In this document: positions 1 through 9,006 of the stretch, one piece after another | Position numbering within the stretch: position 1 is the first letter of the stretch | How the letters are laid out: the number at the start of each line of letters is the position of its first letter | DNA from: Seramator thermalis | GTDB lineage: Bacteria; Bacteroidota; Bacteroidia; Bacteroidales; Dysgonomonadaceae | DNA: 40,886 bases | Direction of reading: 5' to 3' | NCBI RefSeq assembly: GCF_004138125.1 | Contig: NZ_RXHS01000020.1 | Location: forward strand, 1 to 40,886 | Made by a program: the position numbers and the translations under genes | The notes under the pieces: generated by a model | What the model was told of the DNA's origin: nothing | Seen by the model: only the letters and a program-made list of their open reading frames with translations | Databases searched by the model: none

Positions 1-173
1 CTTTACAGTGTTTGGAATTACTATAAAGATACTGATAATCAGCTACTTAACCTTATTTTCTATGTTAAACTTTGTTACATAAAACATTGAATATTAATTA
101 GTTAATTGAATATTTACCGAACTATTGGTATATGTATAAATCATTAAATATACGAATTCTTAAAAGCATCATA

Positions 174-212
174 AAATCGTTTACATTCTCTTATTGGGTT
201 TGTAAACGATTT
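174..212. promoter_or_regulatory. 12-bp inverted repeat upstream of the ThuA-like gene, possible operator
   Basis: The arms at 174-185 and 201-212 are perfect reverse complements (AAATCGTTTACA and TGTAAACGATTT) separated by 15 bases. The cores TCGTTTAC/GTAAACGA resemble half-sites bound by LacI-family sugar regulators, but the arms are not adjacent as in a classical LacI operator. It lies about 40 bases before the start codon of the next gene. It could instead be a hairpin ending a gene left of the window, but no clean T-run follows either arm. No regulator gene is in the window. Confidence 0.4.
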
Positions 213-250
213 AATGGTAACTTTTTCAAAAAAACATGTTATAATAAGTT

Positions 251-1045
251 ATGAACATACACAAAAGATTAATAGTTGACTTTTCCCTGATAATCGTTGG
301 ACTTTTTATCTCTTCTTCAATCTTGGCACAAAAAACGTCAAACCCTTTAAAAGGGAAGAATATATTGTTTGTTTATGGCGGCTGGGAAGGACATGATCCG
401 GTTTTAACCAGGGATATTTTTGTACCATGGATGCGGTCGGAAGGAGCCGAGGTCGTCGTATGCGACAATTTGGATTGTTATACTGATTCAACTTTAATGA
501 GTAAGACCGATCTGATTGTTCAAACATGGACCATGGGTGAAATCACCAATGAGCAGGAACGAGGTTTATTGAAAGCTGTAAGGCGTGGCGTTGGACTGGC
601 AGGCTGGCACGGAGGGCTTGGTGATGCATTCAGAAACAATGTCGAATATCAGTTTATGGTAGGTGGTCAATGGGTTGCTCATCCGGGCGGTGTTATTCCA
701 TATGATGTACATATTGTTGATCATAGAGATGAAATTACAAGCGGATTAAAGGATTTTCACATGAATTCGGAACAATATTACATGCATGTGGATCCGAGCG
801 TAAAAGTTTTGGCAACAACAACTTTTAATGGTGATCATGCCTCATGGATAGACGGATGTGTTATACCTGTTGTTTGGAAGAAAATGTATGGTAATGGTCG
901 GGTATTTTATTCTTCACTTGGTCACGTAGCTAAAGATTTTGATGTCCCAGAAGCATTGGAAATAATGAAACGAGGTATCAGATGGGCGGCGGTGAGTTTA
1001 TATGAAGAGCCGGAGCCATGGATCAATCCGGTGTATGCTGATTAA
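251..1045 (+). CDS. Exported ThuA-like domain protein
   Basis: The 264-residue protein has a signal peptide (residues 1-27, ending SSSILAQ) followed by a ThuA-like, class I glutamine amidotransferase-like fold. The opening [13 protein letters not shown] strand and the GWHGG segment near residue 118 are typical of the family. In rhizobial trehalose use, ThuA works with the Gfo/Idh/MocA dehydrogenase ThuB on 3-keto-disaccharides, and ThuA-like proteins often sit beside DUF1080 and Gfo/Idh/MocA genes in Bacteroidetes. That matches the locus about 8 kb downstream. The signal peptide places this one in the periplasm or at the cell surface. It stands alone, followed by decayed DNA, so it may be the surviving member of a broken operon. 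The family assignment is firm; substrate and reaction are not known. Confidence 0.85.
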   Translation: MNIHKRLIVDFSLIIVGLFISSSILAQKTSNPLKGKNILFVYGGWEGHDPVLTRDIFVPWMRSEGAEVVVCDNLDCYTDSTLMSKTDLIVQTWTMGEITNEQERGLLKAVRRGVGLAGWHGGLGDAFRNNVEYQFMVGGQWVAHPGGVIPYDVHIVDHRDEITSGLKDFHMNSEQYYMHVDPSVKVLATTTFNGDHASWIDGCVIPVVWKKMYGNGRVFYSSLGHVAKDFDVPEALEIMKRGIRWAAVSLYEEPEPWINPVYAD

Positions 1046-1661
1046 AAAAATTTCCGGTAAAAATATTCGCTAAAAAAAGAAAGTGAATTCCACTCGGAAA
1101 TTCTCCCTAAGGGTTTATTTTTACGGTTGCAAAACAAAAAATAATCAACACGCGCAAAGGTACAAATTTGAGCGGACAGCAGCTTAAACAGACAGGATAT
1201 GAAGCGAAGCGGATTTACATCACAGATTTGACTTCGATAGCGTTGTTTAGGAACATCTCGAAGGAAGAAGGTTGGCGTCAAAGTCCATACCGTCATGCGT
1301 TAGGAAGATAACCGGCACTGTTTCATCCGTTAAGCGGAGGCTGAAAAACATAATCATCTTTTGCCAAAAAAGATAAATCTTCCCAAGATTTTATCTTCAT
1401 CGCGGATGACGCTGATTCAGGGTTCCGGAAAGATGAGCAGATCGATCTGGTTTAAAGCAGCTGAGGCGGAACTTTCCCTTTGAAGAGCTAAAGGGTCGCC
1501 GGAAAGGAATGACCGACCGATATTCGCCTCAACGGGAAGAAGTGGTTTGCTTTTAAAAACTCACGAAAAACGGAGCTGAAATCTTCTTAAATCGCAACTA
1601 CAAAAATAAACTGCCGGTTTACCGGACAACAGCGAAAGTTAAAAAGTGTCTATAACACTAA
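1046..1661. other. Gene-free, apparently decayed intergenic stretch
   Basis: No convincing gene is present. Short + strand stretches read open with gene-like codon use (about 1120-1310 and 1480-1560), but each ends in stops and I recognise no family. A stem-loop with arms 1370-1381 and 1385-1397 (AAGATAAATCTT and AAGATTTTATCTT, one bulge) lies in the middle without a U-tract. Together with the transporter tail that follows, this reads as remnants of lost genes. Confidence 0.45.
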
Positions 1662-1796
1662 CAAAAACTGTCAACTTTTTTCAGGACGAGACAGTTGTTG
1701 GTTTCTGTCTGGACTGTACCCTTTGTTATGGCTGTTGCCATCCTGATCGGGTTTGTGGTATTATTCCAAGAAAATAAGAAAAATGAATCTGTATAG
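1662..1796 (+). pseudogene. C-terminal remnant of a membrane transporter, probably MFS
   Basis: One frame stays open from 1662 to the TAG at 1794-1796 and encodes about 44 residues. It has a short basic start (FFRTRQLL), a hydrophobic helix (VPFVMAVAILIGFVVLF) and a polar tail (QENKKNESV). This is how the last transmembrane helix and cytoplasmic tail of sugar or nucleoside MFS permeases look. A stop lies directly upstream and no in-frame Met precedes it, so the gene is not functional. An MFS permease would fit beside a ThuA-like gene in a sugar operon. The membrane-helix reading is well supported; the MFS label is an inference from composition and context. Confidence 0.5.
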
Positions 1797-2132
1797 TACA
1801 CATGTATAACACACATCTTTAAATACTTTTTGCCTATGGATATATAAGTCAAGGAACTTCTTCAACTTCAAAAGGTGTAATAATTGTCATTGAGAACTTT
1901 TTTGTGAAATTAATTAAATCATTGAAAACATGAATAAAACATTAACTGCGAAAGAAATAAAAACTTACCGAGGAAAATTGTACTTCTAAATTGAACTTAA
2001 GACAAAACATCAAAAGAGAGATACGCATATTGAGGCATTTTATAGAAAAGTTCTTCACTACACCTTAATTTAAATTTTTAAAGCAAATTTAGTTTAAACT
2101 CAATTATTAATCTTACTTAAAACAAAAGAGTT
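1797..2132 (+). other. A/T-rich leader region of the susC-like gene
   Basis: This 336-base stretch has no recognisable gene beyond a 19-codon reading frame at 1930-1989 (MNKTLTAKEIKTYRGKLYF). That frame could be a chance frame or a leader peptide. Long untranslated leaders are common before susC genes in Bacteroides. I see no clean TTTG-N19-TAnnTTTG promoter; TACTTTTTG near 1829 is off by one base in spacing. Confidence 0.35.
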
Positions 2133-5100
2133 ATGGAAAACAATTATTGTAAAATTATTCCTGTTTTACCAAAAATCAGGGAATTAAAATCCTGTAAAAA
2201 AAGGATGAGGATAGGATTGTTTTTTCTAATGTTCAGCATTTCTTATTCCTTTGCGTTAGTAACTCATGCAACAACCTCAAGTCCAATGATGAACACAGAA
2301 AATCAACCTATTCAGAAAGCTTGGGAAATTGTTGAAGAAAAAAACATCAACCAACAACAGCGCACTATTTCCGGCAAAGTAACCGACCAAAACGGAGAAC
2401 CACTACCTGGTGCAACCGTCATAATAAAAGGTACCACCCAAGGAACAGTAGCTAACGCTGAAGGAGAATACACTCTCACAAACATTCCCGAAAATACCAC
2501 TTTAGTGTTTTCTTTTGTCGGAATGAAAACTCAGGAAATAAACGTTGGGAACCGCACAATTATTAATGTAACTATGGAAACCGAGGCCATCGGTCTTGAA
2601 GAAGTGATCGCAGTAGGATATGCTACCCAAAAGAGAGTGAATGTAGTAGGTTCTATAACTTCTGTAGGAGGAGAAAAAATTGAAGCAATTCCCGCTGCCG
2701 ATATAACAAATACTCTCGCAGGACGTTTGGCGGGCGCTGTTATCATTCAACCCTCAGGAGAACCGGGACAAACTGCAGCAAGAATTTTAGTTCGTGGTCG
2801 GACTACGTTAGGGGATAATACCGGTCCTATGGTGGTTATAGATGGTGTACCCGGACGTTCGTTAAGCGATATTGATCCTGTAGATATTGAAAGCATTTCG
2901 GTATTGAAAGACGCTTCTGCAGCTATTTATGGCGCCACTGCAGCTAACGGTGTAATATTGGTAACGACAAAAAGAGGACAAACGGGCAAACCGCGCTTAA
3001 GTTATCAATTCTATCAAGGGTATGCCTCACCTTCTCTTCTTCCAAAGGTAACCAATGCGGGAGATTATGCCACAATGCTAAGCGAATATCAAGACTATGA
3101 AGGAAAACCACGAACATTTTCCGACAATGATATCGAATTATTTTATAGCGGTAGAGACCCTTGGGAACATCCCAACTCCGACTGGATGGGAGACTTGATA
3201 GCCAAGTGGAACGGCATAACTAAACATAATATTACTGTCGATGGTGGAACTGACAAAGGGATCAACTATTTTGTTTCGTTTGGCTATAAAAGTGAAGATG
3301 CAATTTATAAACAAGAATCGACTAAATATACCCAATATAATCTACGCGCCAATCTTGATATTCCCATAACGGAGTGGTTAAAAACAACCGTTCAATATGG
3401 TGGTTTTCTTAACAATGAACTCTATCCCGTAAAAAGCGCAGGGGATATTTATGGCCAAGCGACCCGATTATTGCCTACCCAATGGTCATTCTGGCCTACC
3501 GGTGAACCGGGTCCGGACATTGAATATGGTGATAATCCTGTAGTAACCTCAACTTTAGAAGGAGGGTACGATGATCAAAAATCTTACATTAATCAATTAT
3601 CATTTAGCGGAACCCTTACTCCTCCGATGATTGAAGGACTATCAATCGGCGTGTCTTATAATTACGATGTTACAAATTGGCACAGAAAAAGATTTTGCAA
3701 ACCATGGATACTTTACTTTCCCAAATGGGAAACTGCAGTCCGGGATTCGGAAGGATTTATCACAAGTATGGAGCTCGTTCCGACCGAAAGAGGATTTGAG
3801 GCACCCGAACTCAATGAAGAATATAATCGTAGCAGCAGAGAACTTCTCAATTTAAATTTTAACTATTCACGTGATTTTGGGGATCATACCATCAATCTGT
3901 TCGGAGCATTTGAGCAAATTGACGAAAATGGAAATAATTTCGGTGCATTTCGCAAGCATTATATCTCAGACGTAGTTCAGACTATAGATGCTGGTGGGGA
4001 TACCGATAAAAATAACTGGGGAGGCACATGGATATATGCCCGTGAATCCTGGATTGCGCGTTTCAATTACGATTATCAAGATAAATATTTGTTAGAAGCT
4101 ATTTTCCGAAGAGATGGTTCACTTAAATTTCCCCCAGACAGTCGATGGGGTAATTTCCCTGGTTTACTCCTTGGTTGGCGAGCGTCGGAAGAAGATTTTT
4201 GGAAAGAAAATCTCGGGTTTATTAATTATTTTAAATTGAGAACATCTTATGGCAAAATAGGAATGGATCCGGGAAATCCTTTTCAATATCTAAACAAATA
4301 TACAAAAACAAGTGGATTAACGCTTGGTACCTCAAAAACGGTAGAGAGTGTCGTTCGACGTGAAGGGGTGGCTAATCCCAACATTACGTGGGAAAAACAA
4401 ACCACGTACAATATCGGATTCGAGTCGCAACTTCTCAATAACTTGTTTTCTCTCGATGCAGACTTATTCTACAACAAACGTTCCGATATACTTGCAAAAA
4501 GAAATGCATCCGTTCCGGAGTTTACCGGACTAACACTGCCTGATGAAAATATTGCTGAAGTTGATAATCGAGGTGTGGAAATTGTAGCCGGATATCATAA
4601 AACAATAAGCAGCGATTTCCGCTTTGATATTTCGGGCAATTTTTCCTATAACCACAACGAGGTAGTGTTTATGGATGAACCGGAACGGTCAGTTCCCTGG
4701 CAACGGCAAACAGGTCACTCATATGGCGCAACATTGCTCTATAAGGCTATAGGTATTTTCCCCGACGAAGAGGCAGTGAATTCCTATCCTCATTGGGATG
4801 GGGCTAAAGCGGGTGATGTTATTTTCGAAGATGTCAGCGGGGACAAAAAAATAACCAGTGATGACCGAATTCTTCTCGATAGAACCGATGCTCCAGAGAT
4901 ATTCTACGGTTTATCGCTTGATGCTATGTATAAAAATTGGACATTGTCACTACTTTTCCAGGGACAAGGTACTTATTATCGCATAAGTACGCAAGATGAC
5001 CGTCGAGGTGAAGCAGGGAACTATTTCCAATGGCATTTTGATAACCGATGGACTCCGGAAAACACAAAGACAAATGTTGCCAGAGCATACAACCGTAATG

Positions 5101-5366
5101 ATCAGTACTGGGCATTCAGTGTAAATAACAGTACCTACTGGTGGGATAACATGGCTTATTTCCGATTGAAAAATGTAGTTATCGCATATGATATTCCTAC
5201 TTCCTTTGTACAAAAAATCGGGCTGAAAAATGCAAATGTTTACTTTTCGGCAAACAATCCCCTATTAATTTACTCGGCCCAACGAAACTTTGATCCCGAA
5301 GTGGGAGCACCTATGACCTATCCTACTACTAAAACTTTTGCAATTGGCGCAAAAATTACGTTTTAA
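2133..5366 (+). CDS. SusC-family TonB-dependent outer-membrane transporter
   Basis: The 1077-residue protein has full SusC/RagA length. A signal-anchor-like stretch (about 25-45) follows a basic N-terminus. A carboxypeptidase-regulatory-like domain at about 78-152 includes ISGKVTDQNGEPLPGATV and FSFVGMKTQEI. A plug domain at about 165-275 carries the family signature VLKDASAAIYGATAANGVI. The rest is a 22-strand barrel ending in aromatic-rich strands (KTFAIGAKITF). It imports oligosaccharides across the outer membrane with TonB energy, paired with the SusD lipoprotein encoded 22 bases downstream. It lacks an STN domain, so it is probably not a FecA-like signalling receptor. The substrate cannot be read from sequence; the downstream enzymes suggest a glycoside handled through keto-sugar chemistry. 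Confidence 0.95.
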   Translation: MENNYCKIIPVLPKIRELKSCKKRMRIGLFFLMFSISYSFALVTHATTSSPMMNTENQPIQKAWEIVEEKNINQQQRTISGKVTDQNGEPLPGATVIIKGTTQGTVANAEGEYTLTNIPENTTLVFSFVGMKTQEINVGNRTIINVTMETEAIGLEEVIAVGYATQKRVNVVGSITSVGGEKIEAIPAADITNTLAGRLAGAVIIQPSGEPGQTAARILVRGRTTLGDNTGPMVVIDGVPGRSLSDIDPVDIESISVLKDASAAIYGATAANGVILVTTKRGQTGKPRLSYQFYQGYASPSLLPKVTNAGDYATMLSEYQDYEGKPRTFSDNDIELFYSGRDPWEHPNSDWMGDLIAKWNGITKHNITVDGGTDKGINYFVSFGYKSEDAIYKQESTKYTQYNLRANLDIPITEWLKTTVQYGGFLNNELYPVKSAGDIYGQATRLLPTQWSFWPTGEPGPDIEYGDNPVVTSTLEGGYDDQKSYINQLSFSGTLTPPMIEGLSIGVSYNYDVTNWHRKRFCKPWILYFPKWETAVRDSEGFITSMELVPTERGFEAPELNEEYNRSSRELLNLNFNYSRDFGDHTINLFGAFEQIDENGNNFGAFRKHYISDVVQTIDAGGDTDKNNWGGTWIYARESWIARFNYDYQDKYLLEAIFRRDGSLKFPPDSRWGNFPGLLLGWRASEEDFWKENLGFINYFKLRTSYGKIGMDPGNPFQYLNKYTKTSGLTLGTSKTVESVVRREGVANPNITWEKQTTYNIGFESQLLNNLFSLDADLFYNKRSDILAKRNASVPEFTGLTLPDENIAEVDNRGVEIVAGYHKTISSDFRFDISGNFSYNHNEVVFMDEPERSVPWQRQTGHSYGATLLYKAIGIFPDEEAVNSYPHWDGAKAGDVIFEDVSGDKKITSDDRILLDRTDAPEIFYGLSLDAMYKNWTLSLLFQGQGTYYRISTQDDRRGEAGNYFQWHFDNRWTPENTKTNVARAYNRNDQYWAFSVNNSTYWWDNMAYFRLKNVVIAYDIPTSFVQKIGLKNANVYFSANNPLLIYSAQRNFDPEVGAPMTYPTTKTFAIGAKITF

Positions 5367-5388
5367 TTTATTAAATGACGATAGAAAT

Positions 5389-7257
5389 ATGGAAAATTTA
5401 AAAAAATATTCAGTAATAATCGGGGCACTTTTATTCCTCACCATATCATGTCAGGATGTACTCGATCAAAAATCGGTCGATTCTTTCAATGAAGAATCTA
5501 TTTTTGAAGACATTAATCTAACGAAAGCCTATTTAGGCAGATGTTACGATTATATTGGGGTAGACGATAACTTAGTACTGGGCCTTCGTGAAGATATACT
5601 TGCAGCTGCCACAGATGAAGTATTATGCATTCACCGCCCCGCATCTTTTACCTTTGTAAAAGGCACCTTGAGTCCTGATTATTTAGGGCACTTTGGGGAT
5701 TGGCAATTCAATTGGATTTCTTGGTCATTATACAAAAATATCCAAAATGTGAATGTCCTCCTTGCAAATATTGACAATGTGCCTACACAAACTGCAACCG
5801 ACGAAGCATTGCTATCAAGAATGAAAGGAGAAGCTTATTTTATCAGAGCATTCGATTACGCTAATCTGATGCGTTCATATGGTGGTCTTATTCTTATTGA
5901 CGAACCTTTTGAGTTAGATCAGGATTTTTTGTCGATACAACGCTCATCAATTGATGAAACACTTGCATTCATTGTTGCCGACTGTGATAAAGCAATAGAA
6001 CTTTTACCCACAAAAGATGGAATTGAACAAGGGCGTGCAACTAAAGGAGCAGCAGCAGCATTAAAATCGAGAATCTTAAGTTGGAGTACCGGAATCCTAA
6101 TGAACGGGGGATACGAACCGAATAATCCACTGGTATCATTTCAAGAAGGAACGAGAAAAGAAAGGCTTATTGCTGCAAAACAAGCGGCGAAAGATATAAT
6201 CGATGGGAAATATGGGAACTATGAACTTGCCGGAACCACTGCTGATCCACCAGCGAATATGACGGAAGAAATAATCATGCAATATGCCGATAATTTTTTC
6301 AATATTTTTACTCAAAAAGGAGAATGGAATGATGAAGTTATTTGGGGTATTCAGTATTTACAATCGCAAGGGAATGCGACCACACAAAATCGATGGTGGG
6401 GACCCAATGGTTATCATAACTGGGGTAATAACGGACCCAACGAATCTGTAGTGAGAAAATTTGAAATGGCAGACGGTACACCTTTTATTTGGGATAAATA
6501 TGATCCCGGCAACATGTACGTTCGTGATTTTACTGCAACCCAATTAGAGGAAGACCCTGAAAAAAATCCTTATGTAGGGCGTGAACCGCGATTCTACGCT
6601 ACAATTCTATTTGATGGAGCAAAATGGCAAGAACGTCCAACTGATGCCCAAGCAATTGATCCGGAAGGGCGTATACAAACGGGTTACTATATAACCGCCG
6701 CTGGCGATACAACAGCAGGTCTCGATACCCGCCAGAGTTTCATTGAATCGTGGAACGGTACGAAAAACGGTTACTATCTCAAAAAATATCTTGACCCAAC
6801 TGTTGTAGGTCAACATTATAATAATGAAAATTCATGGATTGAAATGAGATATGCCGAAGTCCTTTTAGACTTTGCGGAAAATTGTATAGAACTCGGAGAA
6901 ATTCAGGAAGGCTTAGACGCCCTTAACATGGTGCGCAATCGAGCAGGGCTTCCCGACAGAGTTACGAACGATCAAAATCAAGCAAGGGAATGGTGCAGAA
7001 AAGAGCGACAACTCGAATTCTTTGCTGAAGGAGATCGATGGTATATGATACGCAAATGGATGATTGCTGACGAAGTAATCGAAAATGTGTATCTCATGAA
7101 AATATATCATTATTCCAACGGAAGAACTAAATGGGTTTATGACACCACAAAAAGTGTCGACGACAGGAAATGGAATCAGGCAAATTATTGGTTACCTATT
7201 AAAAGAACCGAAATTAACAGAGCACCCCAATTACAGCAAAATCCGGGTTATAACTAA
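5389..7257 (+). CDS. SusD/RagB-family surface glycan-binding lipoprotein
   Basis: The 622-residue lipoprotein has a signal ending in lipobox TISC with lipidated Cys21. The family hallmarks are the N-terminal helical segment (FEDINLTKAYLGRCYDYI), the TPR-like core with GEAYFIRAFDYANLMRSYGG, and the C-terminal motifs MRYAEVLLDFAENCIELG and LNMVRNRAGLPD, ending in YWLPIKRTEINRAPQLQQNPGY. SusD proteins form the lid over SusC and bind the glycan at the cell surface. The start at 5389 was chosen because it begins a proper lipoprotein signal; an earlier in-frame ATG at 5338 would overlap susC and add a non-signal extension. It is co-transcribed with the preceding susC and closed by a hairpin terminator 24 bases downstream. 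Confidence 0.95.
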   Translation: MENLKKYSVIIGALLFLTISCQDVLDQKSVDSFNEESIFEDINLTKAYLGRCYDYIGVDDNLVLGLREDILAAATDEVLCIHRPASFTFVKGTLSPDYLGHFGDWQFNWISWSLYKNIQNVNVLLANIDNVPTQTATDEALLSRMKGEAYFIRAFDYANLMRSYGGLILIDEPFELDQDFLSIQRSSIDETLAFIVADCDKAIELLPTKDGIEQGRATKGAAAALKSRILSWSTGILMNGGYEPNNPLVSFQEGTRKERLIAAKQAAKDIIDGKYGNYELAGTTADPPANMTEEIIMQYADNFFNIFTQKGEWNDEVIWGIQYLQSQGNATTQNRWWGPNGYHNWGNNGPNESVVRKFEMADGTPFIWDKYDPGNMYVRDFTATQLEEDPEKNPYVGREPRFYATILFDGAKWQERPTDAQAIDPEGRIQTGYYITAAGDTTAGLDTRQSFIESWNGTKNGYYLKKYLDPTVVGQHYNNENSWIEMRYAEVLLDFAENCIELGEIQEGLDALNMVRNRAGLPDRVTNDQNQAREWCRKERQLEFFAEGDRWYMIRKWMIADEVIENVYLMKIYHYSNGRTKWVYDTTKSVDDRKWNQANYWLPIKRTEINRAPQLQQNPGYN

Positions 7258-7280
7258 CTTGCAATATTTTTAGATTCAAA

Positions 7281-7317
7281 GAGAGTGGCCCACGTTCAAT
7301 ATGGGTCACTCTCTTTT
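7281..7317 (+). terminator. Rho-independent terminator after the susC/susD pair
   Basis: The arms GAGAGTGGCCCA (7281-7292) and TGGGTCACTCTC (7302-7313) pair over 12 positions with one G-U wobble and a 9-base loop, followed by TTTT. It sits just after susD and before the glycosidase, so downstream enzymes are either expressed by read-through at a lower level or from their own promoter. Confidence 0.8.
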
Positions 7318-7360
7318 AAAAAAAATGCCAAAATTATTCATAGCTCAATGTATTTCCCTA

Positions 7361-8983
7361 ATGAAAAATTGTCACAAACGAAATCAAGCCACCCTATATG
7401 TAAGCAAAACTTATTCCAAAGGCAAAAAGGTAATATACGTTATGCTTTTTATGGCTTTAACAATAATCTTCGGTTTTCCCCGGCCTCTAATTACAGCCAA
7501 TATTTACGTATATGATTCACAGCAGCTTGCTGCCATTGTAATTTCCAACGATGTTGCCGACAAAACCATGAGTTTGGTCTCGGATAACATCTCTATAGTA
7601 ACCATGGATAAGAATGGGCCGGTAACAGATATTTCGCAAGGTAACGCTAAAACAACAGCAACTACCCGAGAAAACTGCCAGAAAGCGAGTTGCACAGTCA
7701 CGGTCAAACCATGTGAAGAAAACATCATTCCGGTTACTGCAGCTATTCCCGTTAATGACTTTTTGAACAGCATCGGGGCATGTTCCGCCATATCCAGACG
7801 TGGGGAAAATTTACAAAGCACCATAGCCTGTGCAAAATATCTGGGTATCCGCTGGTTTAGAGCAGGCTACGAAAGCGACATCCCTGTGTCTGACCTTATC
7901 GAACTCCATCATCAGGCCGACGTTTGCTTCAGCTATGGACTGGGAAGCGGAGGCAATGATTTGCAAAGGCTGCTTGATGGAGCAAAGCAGTTGGCTTCGG
8001 CAGGGGCATTGCTTGCCCTGGAAGGAAACAATGAACCGAATAACTGGGGGGTTACCTACCAGGATGAAACAGGCGGAAGAGATTTATCGTGGGTGCCAAT
8101 AGCTAAATTGCAGCGTGATTTATACCGATCGGTAAAAAACGATCCCGCTTTAAAGGATTATCCGGTCTGGAACATCTCTGAAAGTGGCGCTCAAACCGAT
8201 AATGTAGGCCTTCAATTCCTGACTATTCCGGAAGGAGCAAATACTTTCATGCCTGCTGGTACCGTGTATGCAGATTACGCAAATTGCCATAATTATATCG
8301 TCCATCCCAGCTGGCAGGGAATCCATGATAACCAGACATGGATTGCCTCTGATCCCGGTCCGGAATGTAAGGTAGATGGTCTGTACGGAAACTACGGATT
8401 GACATGGCTGAATAAATATCCCGGTTATTCAGTTTCAGAACTTATGACGCTCCCCAGAATTACAACTGAAACGGGTGTTGCCATTGATACCTATGGTGTA
8501 GACGAAGAATTACAAGGCAAACTTTTTATGAATTTATATTTATCTCAATTCAAACAAGGTTGGAGCTACACATCTATATACTTGCTCAGGGATCGTACCG
8601 ACGAGAGTGGTAATCAGCAATATGGTTTCTACAAACCCGATTATACTCCACGCCAAGCAGCACACTATCTTCACAATCTGACCACAATCTTGGCTGATGC
8701 TGGTTCAATCTCATCACCCGGCGTTCTTAATTATTCCATACCCCGCCAACCAGTTACCGTGCATGATATGCTGTTGCAGAAAAGCAACGGAAAGTTTTAC
8801 CTGGTACTATGGGGTGAACAATATTCTGGCGGTTCAAACAATGTCAGCATCAACTTAGACGCCACGTATTCCTCTATAAATATTTATGATCCAACCATCG
8901 GAACATCAACGGTTCAGACCTTAAACAATGTCAGTTCGGCAACAATAAGCGTAACCGATCATCCTTTAATAATTGAAATTTAA
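7361..8983 (+). CDS. Secreted clan GH-A-type glycoside hydrolase, family not assigned
   Basis: This exported (β/α)8-barrel glycosidase is about 540 residues long from the start used here. The acid/base Glu lies in EGNNEPNNW (E225) and the likely nucleophile Glu in TTETG (E370), the pattern of retaining clan GH-A enzymes. A β-sandwich-like tail of about 90 residues follows, with YLVLWGEQYSGG near its start. A hydrophobic stretch (MLFMALTIIFGF) serves as signal or anchor. The open frame extends upstream to 7301, but that Met lies inside the terminator hairpin and cannot be the true start. ATG codons at 7325, 7361 and 7442 remain possible; 7361 gives a basic n-region before the hydrophobic segment. 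It ends 23 bases before the DUF1080 gene, suggesting shared transcription. I could not place it in a CAZy family. Confidence 0.75.
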   Translation: MKNCHKRNQATLYVSKTYSKGKKVIYVMLFMALTIIFGFPRPLITANIYVYDSQQLAAIVISNDVADKTMSLVSDNISIVTMDKNGPVTDISQGNAKTTATTRENCQKASCTVTVKPCEENIIPVTAAIPVNDFLNSIGACSAISRRGENLQSTIACAKYLGIRWFRAGYESDIPVSDLIELHHQADVCFSYGLGSGGNDLQRLLDGAKQLASAGALLALEGNNEPNNWGVTYQDETGGRDLSWVPIAKLQRDLYRSVKNDPALKDYPVWNISESGAQTDNVGLQFLTIPEGANTFMPAGTVYADYANCHNYIVHPSWQGIHDNQTWIASDPGPECKVDGLYGNYGLTWLNKYPGYSVSELMTLPRITTETGVAIDTYGVDEELQGKLFMNLYLSQFKQGWSYTSIYLLRDRTDESGNQQYGFYKPDYTPRQAAHYLHNLTTILADAGSISSPGVLNYSIPRQPVTVHDMLLQKSNGKFYLVLWGEQYSGGSNNVSINLDATYSSINIYDPTIGTSTVQTLNNVSSATISVTDHPLIIEI

Positions 8984-9006
8984 TTTAAAGAAGAAAGGGA
9001 TATAAA

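Noticed and set aside
251-1045. ThuA-like gene as a glutamine amidotransferase
   Set aside because: The fold is related, but the sequence has the ThuA pattern, a signal peptide and no evident Cys-His-Glu amidotransferase triad.
1120-1310. Possible small gene on the + strand (about 60 open codons)
   Set aside because: No Met start, no recognisable family and surrounding decay; treated as remnant sequence.
1370-1397. Stem-loop as a terminator of the ThuA-like gene
   Set aside because: It is more than 300 bases after the stop codon, AT-rich, and lacks a following T-run.
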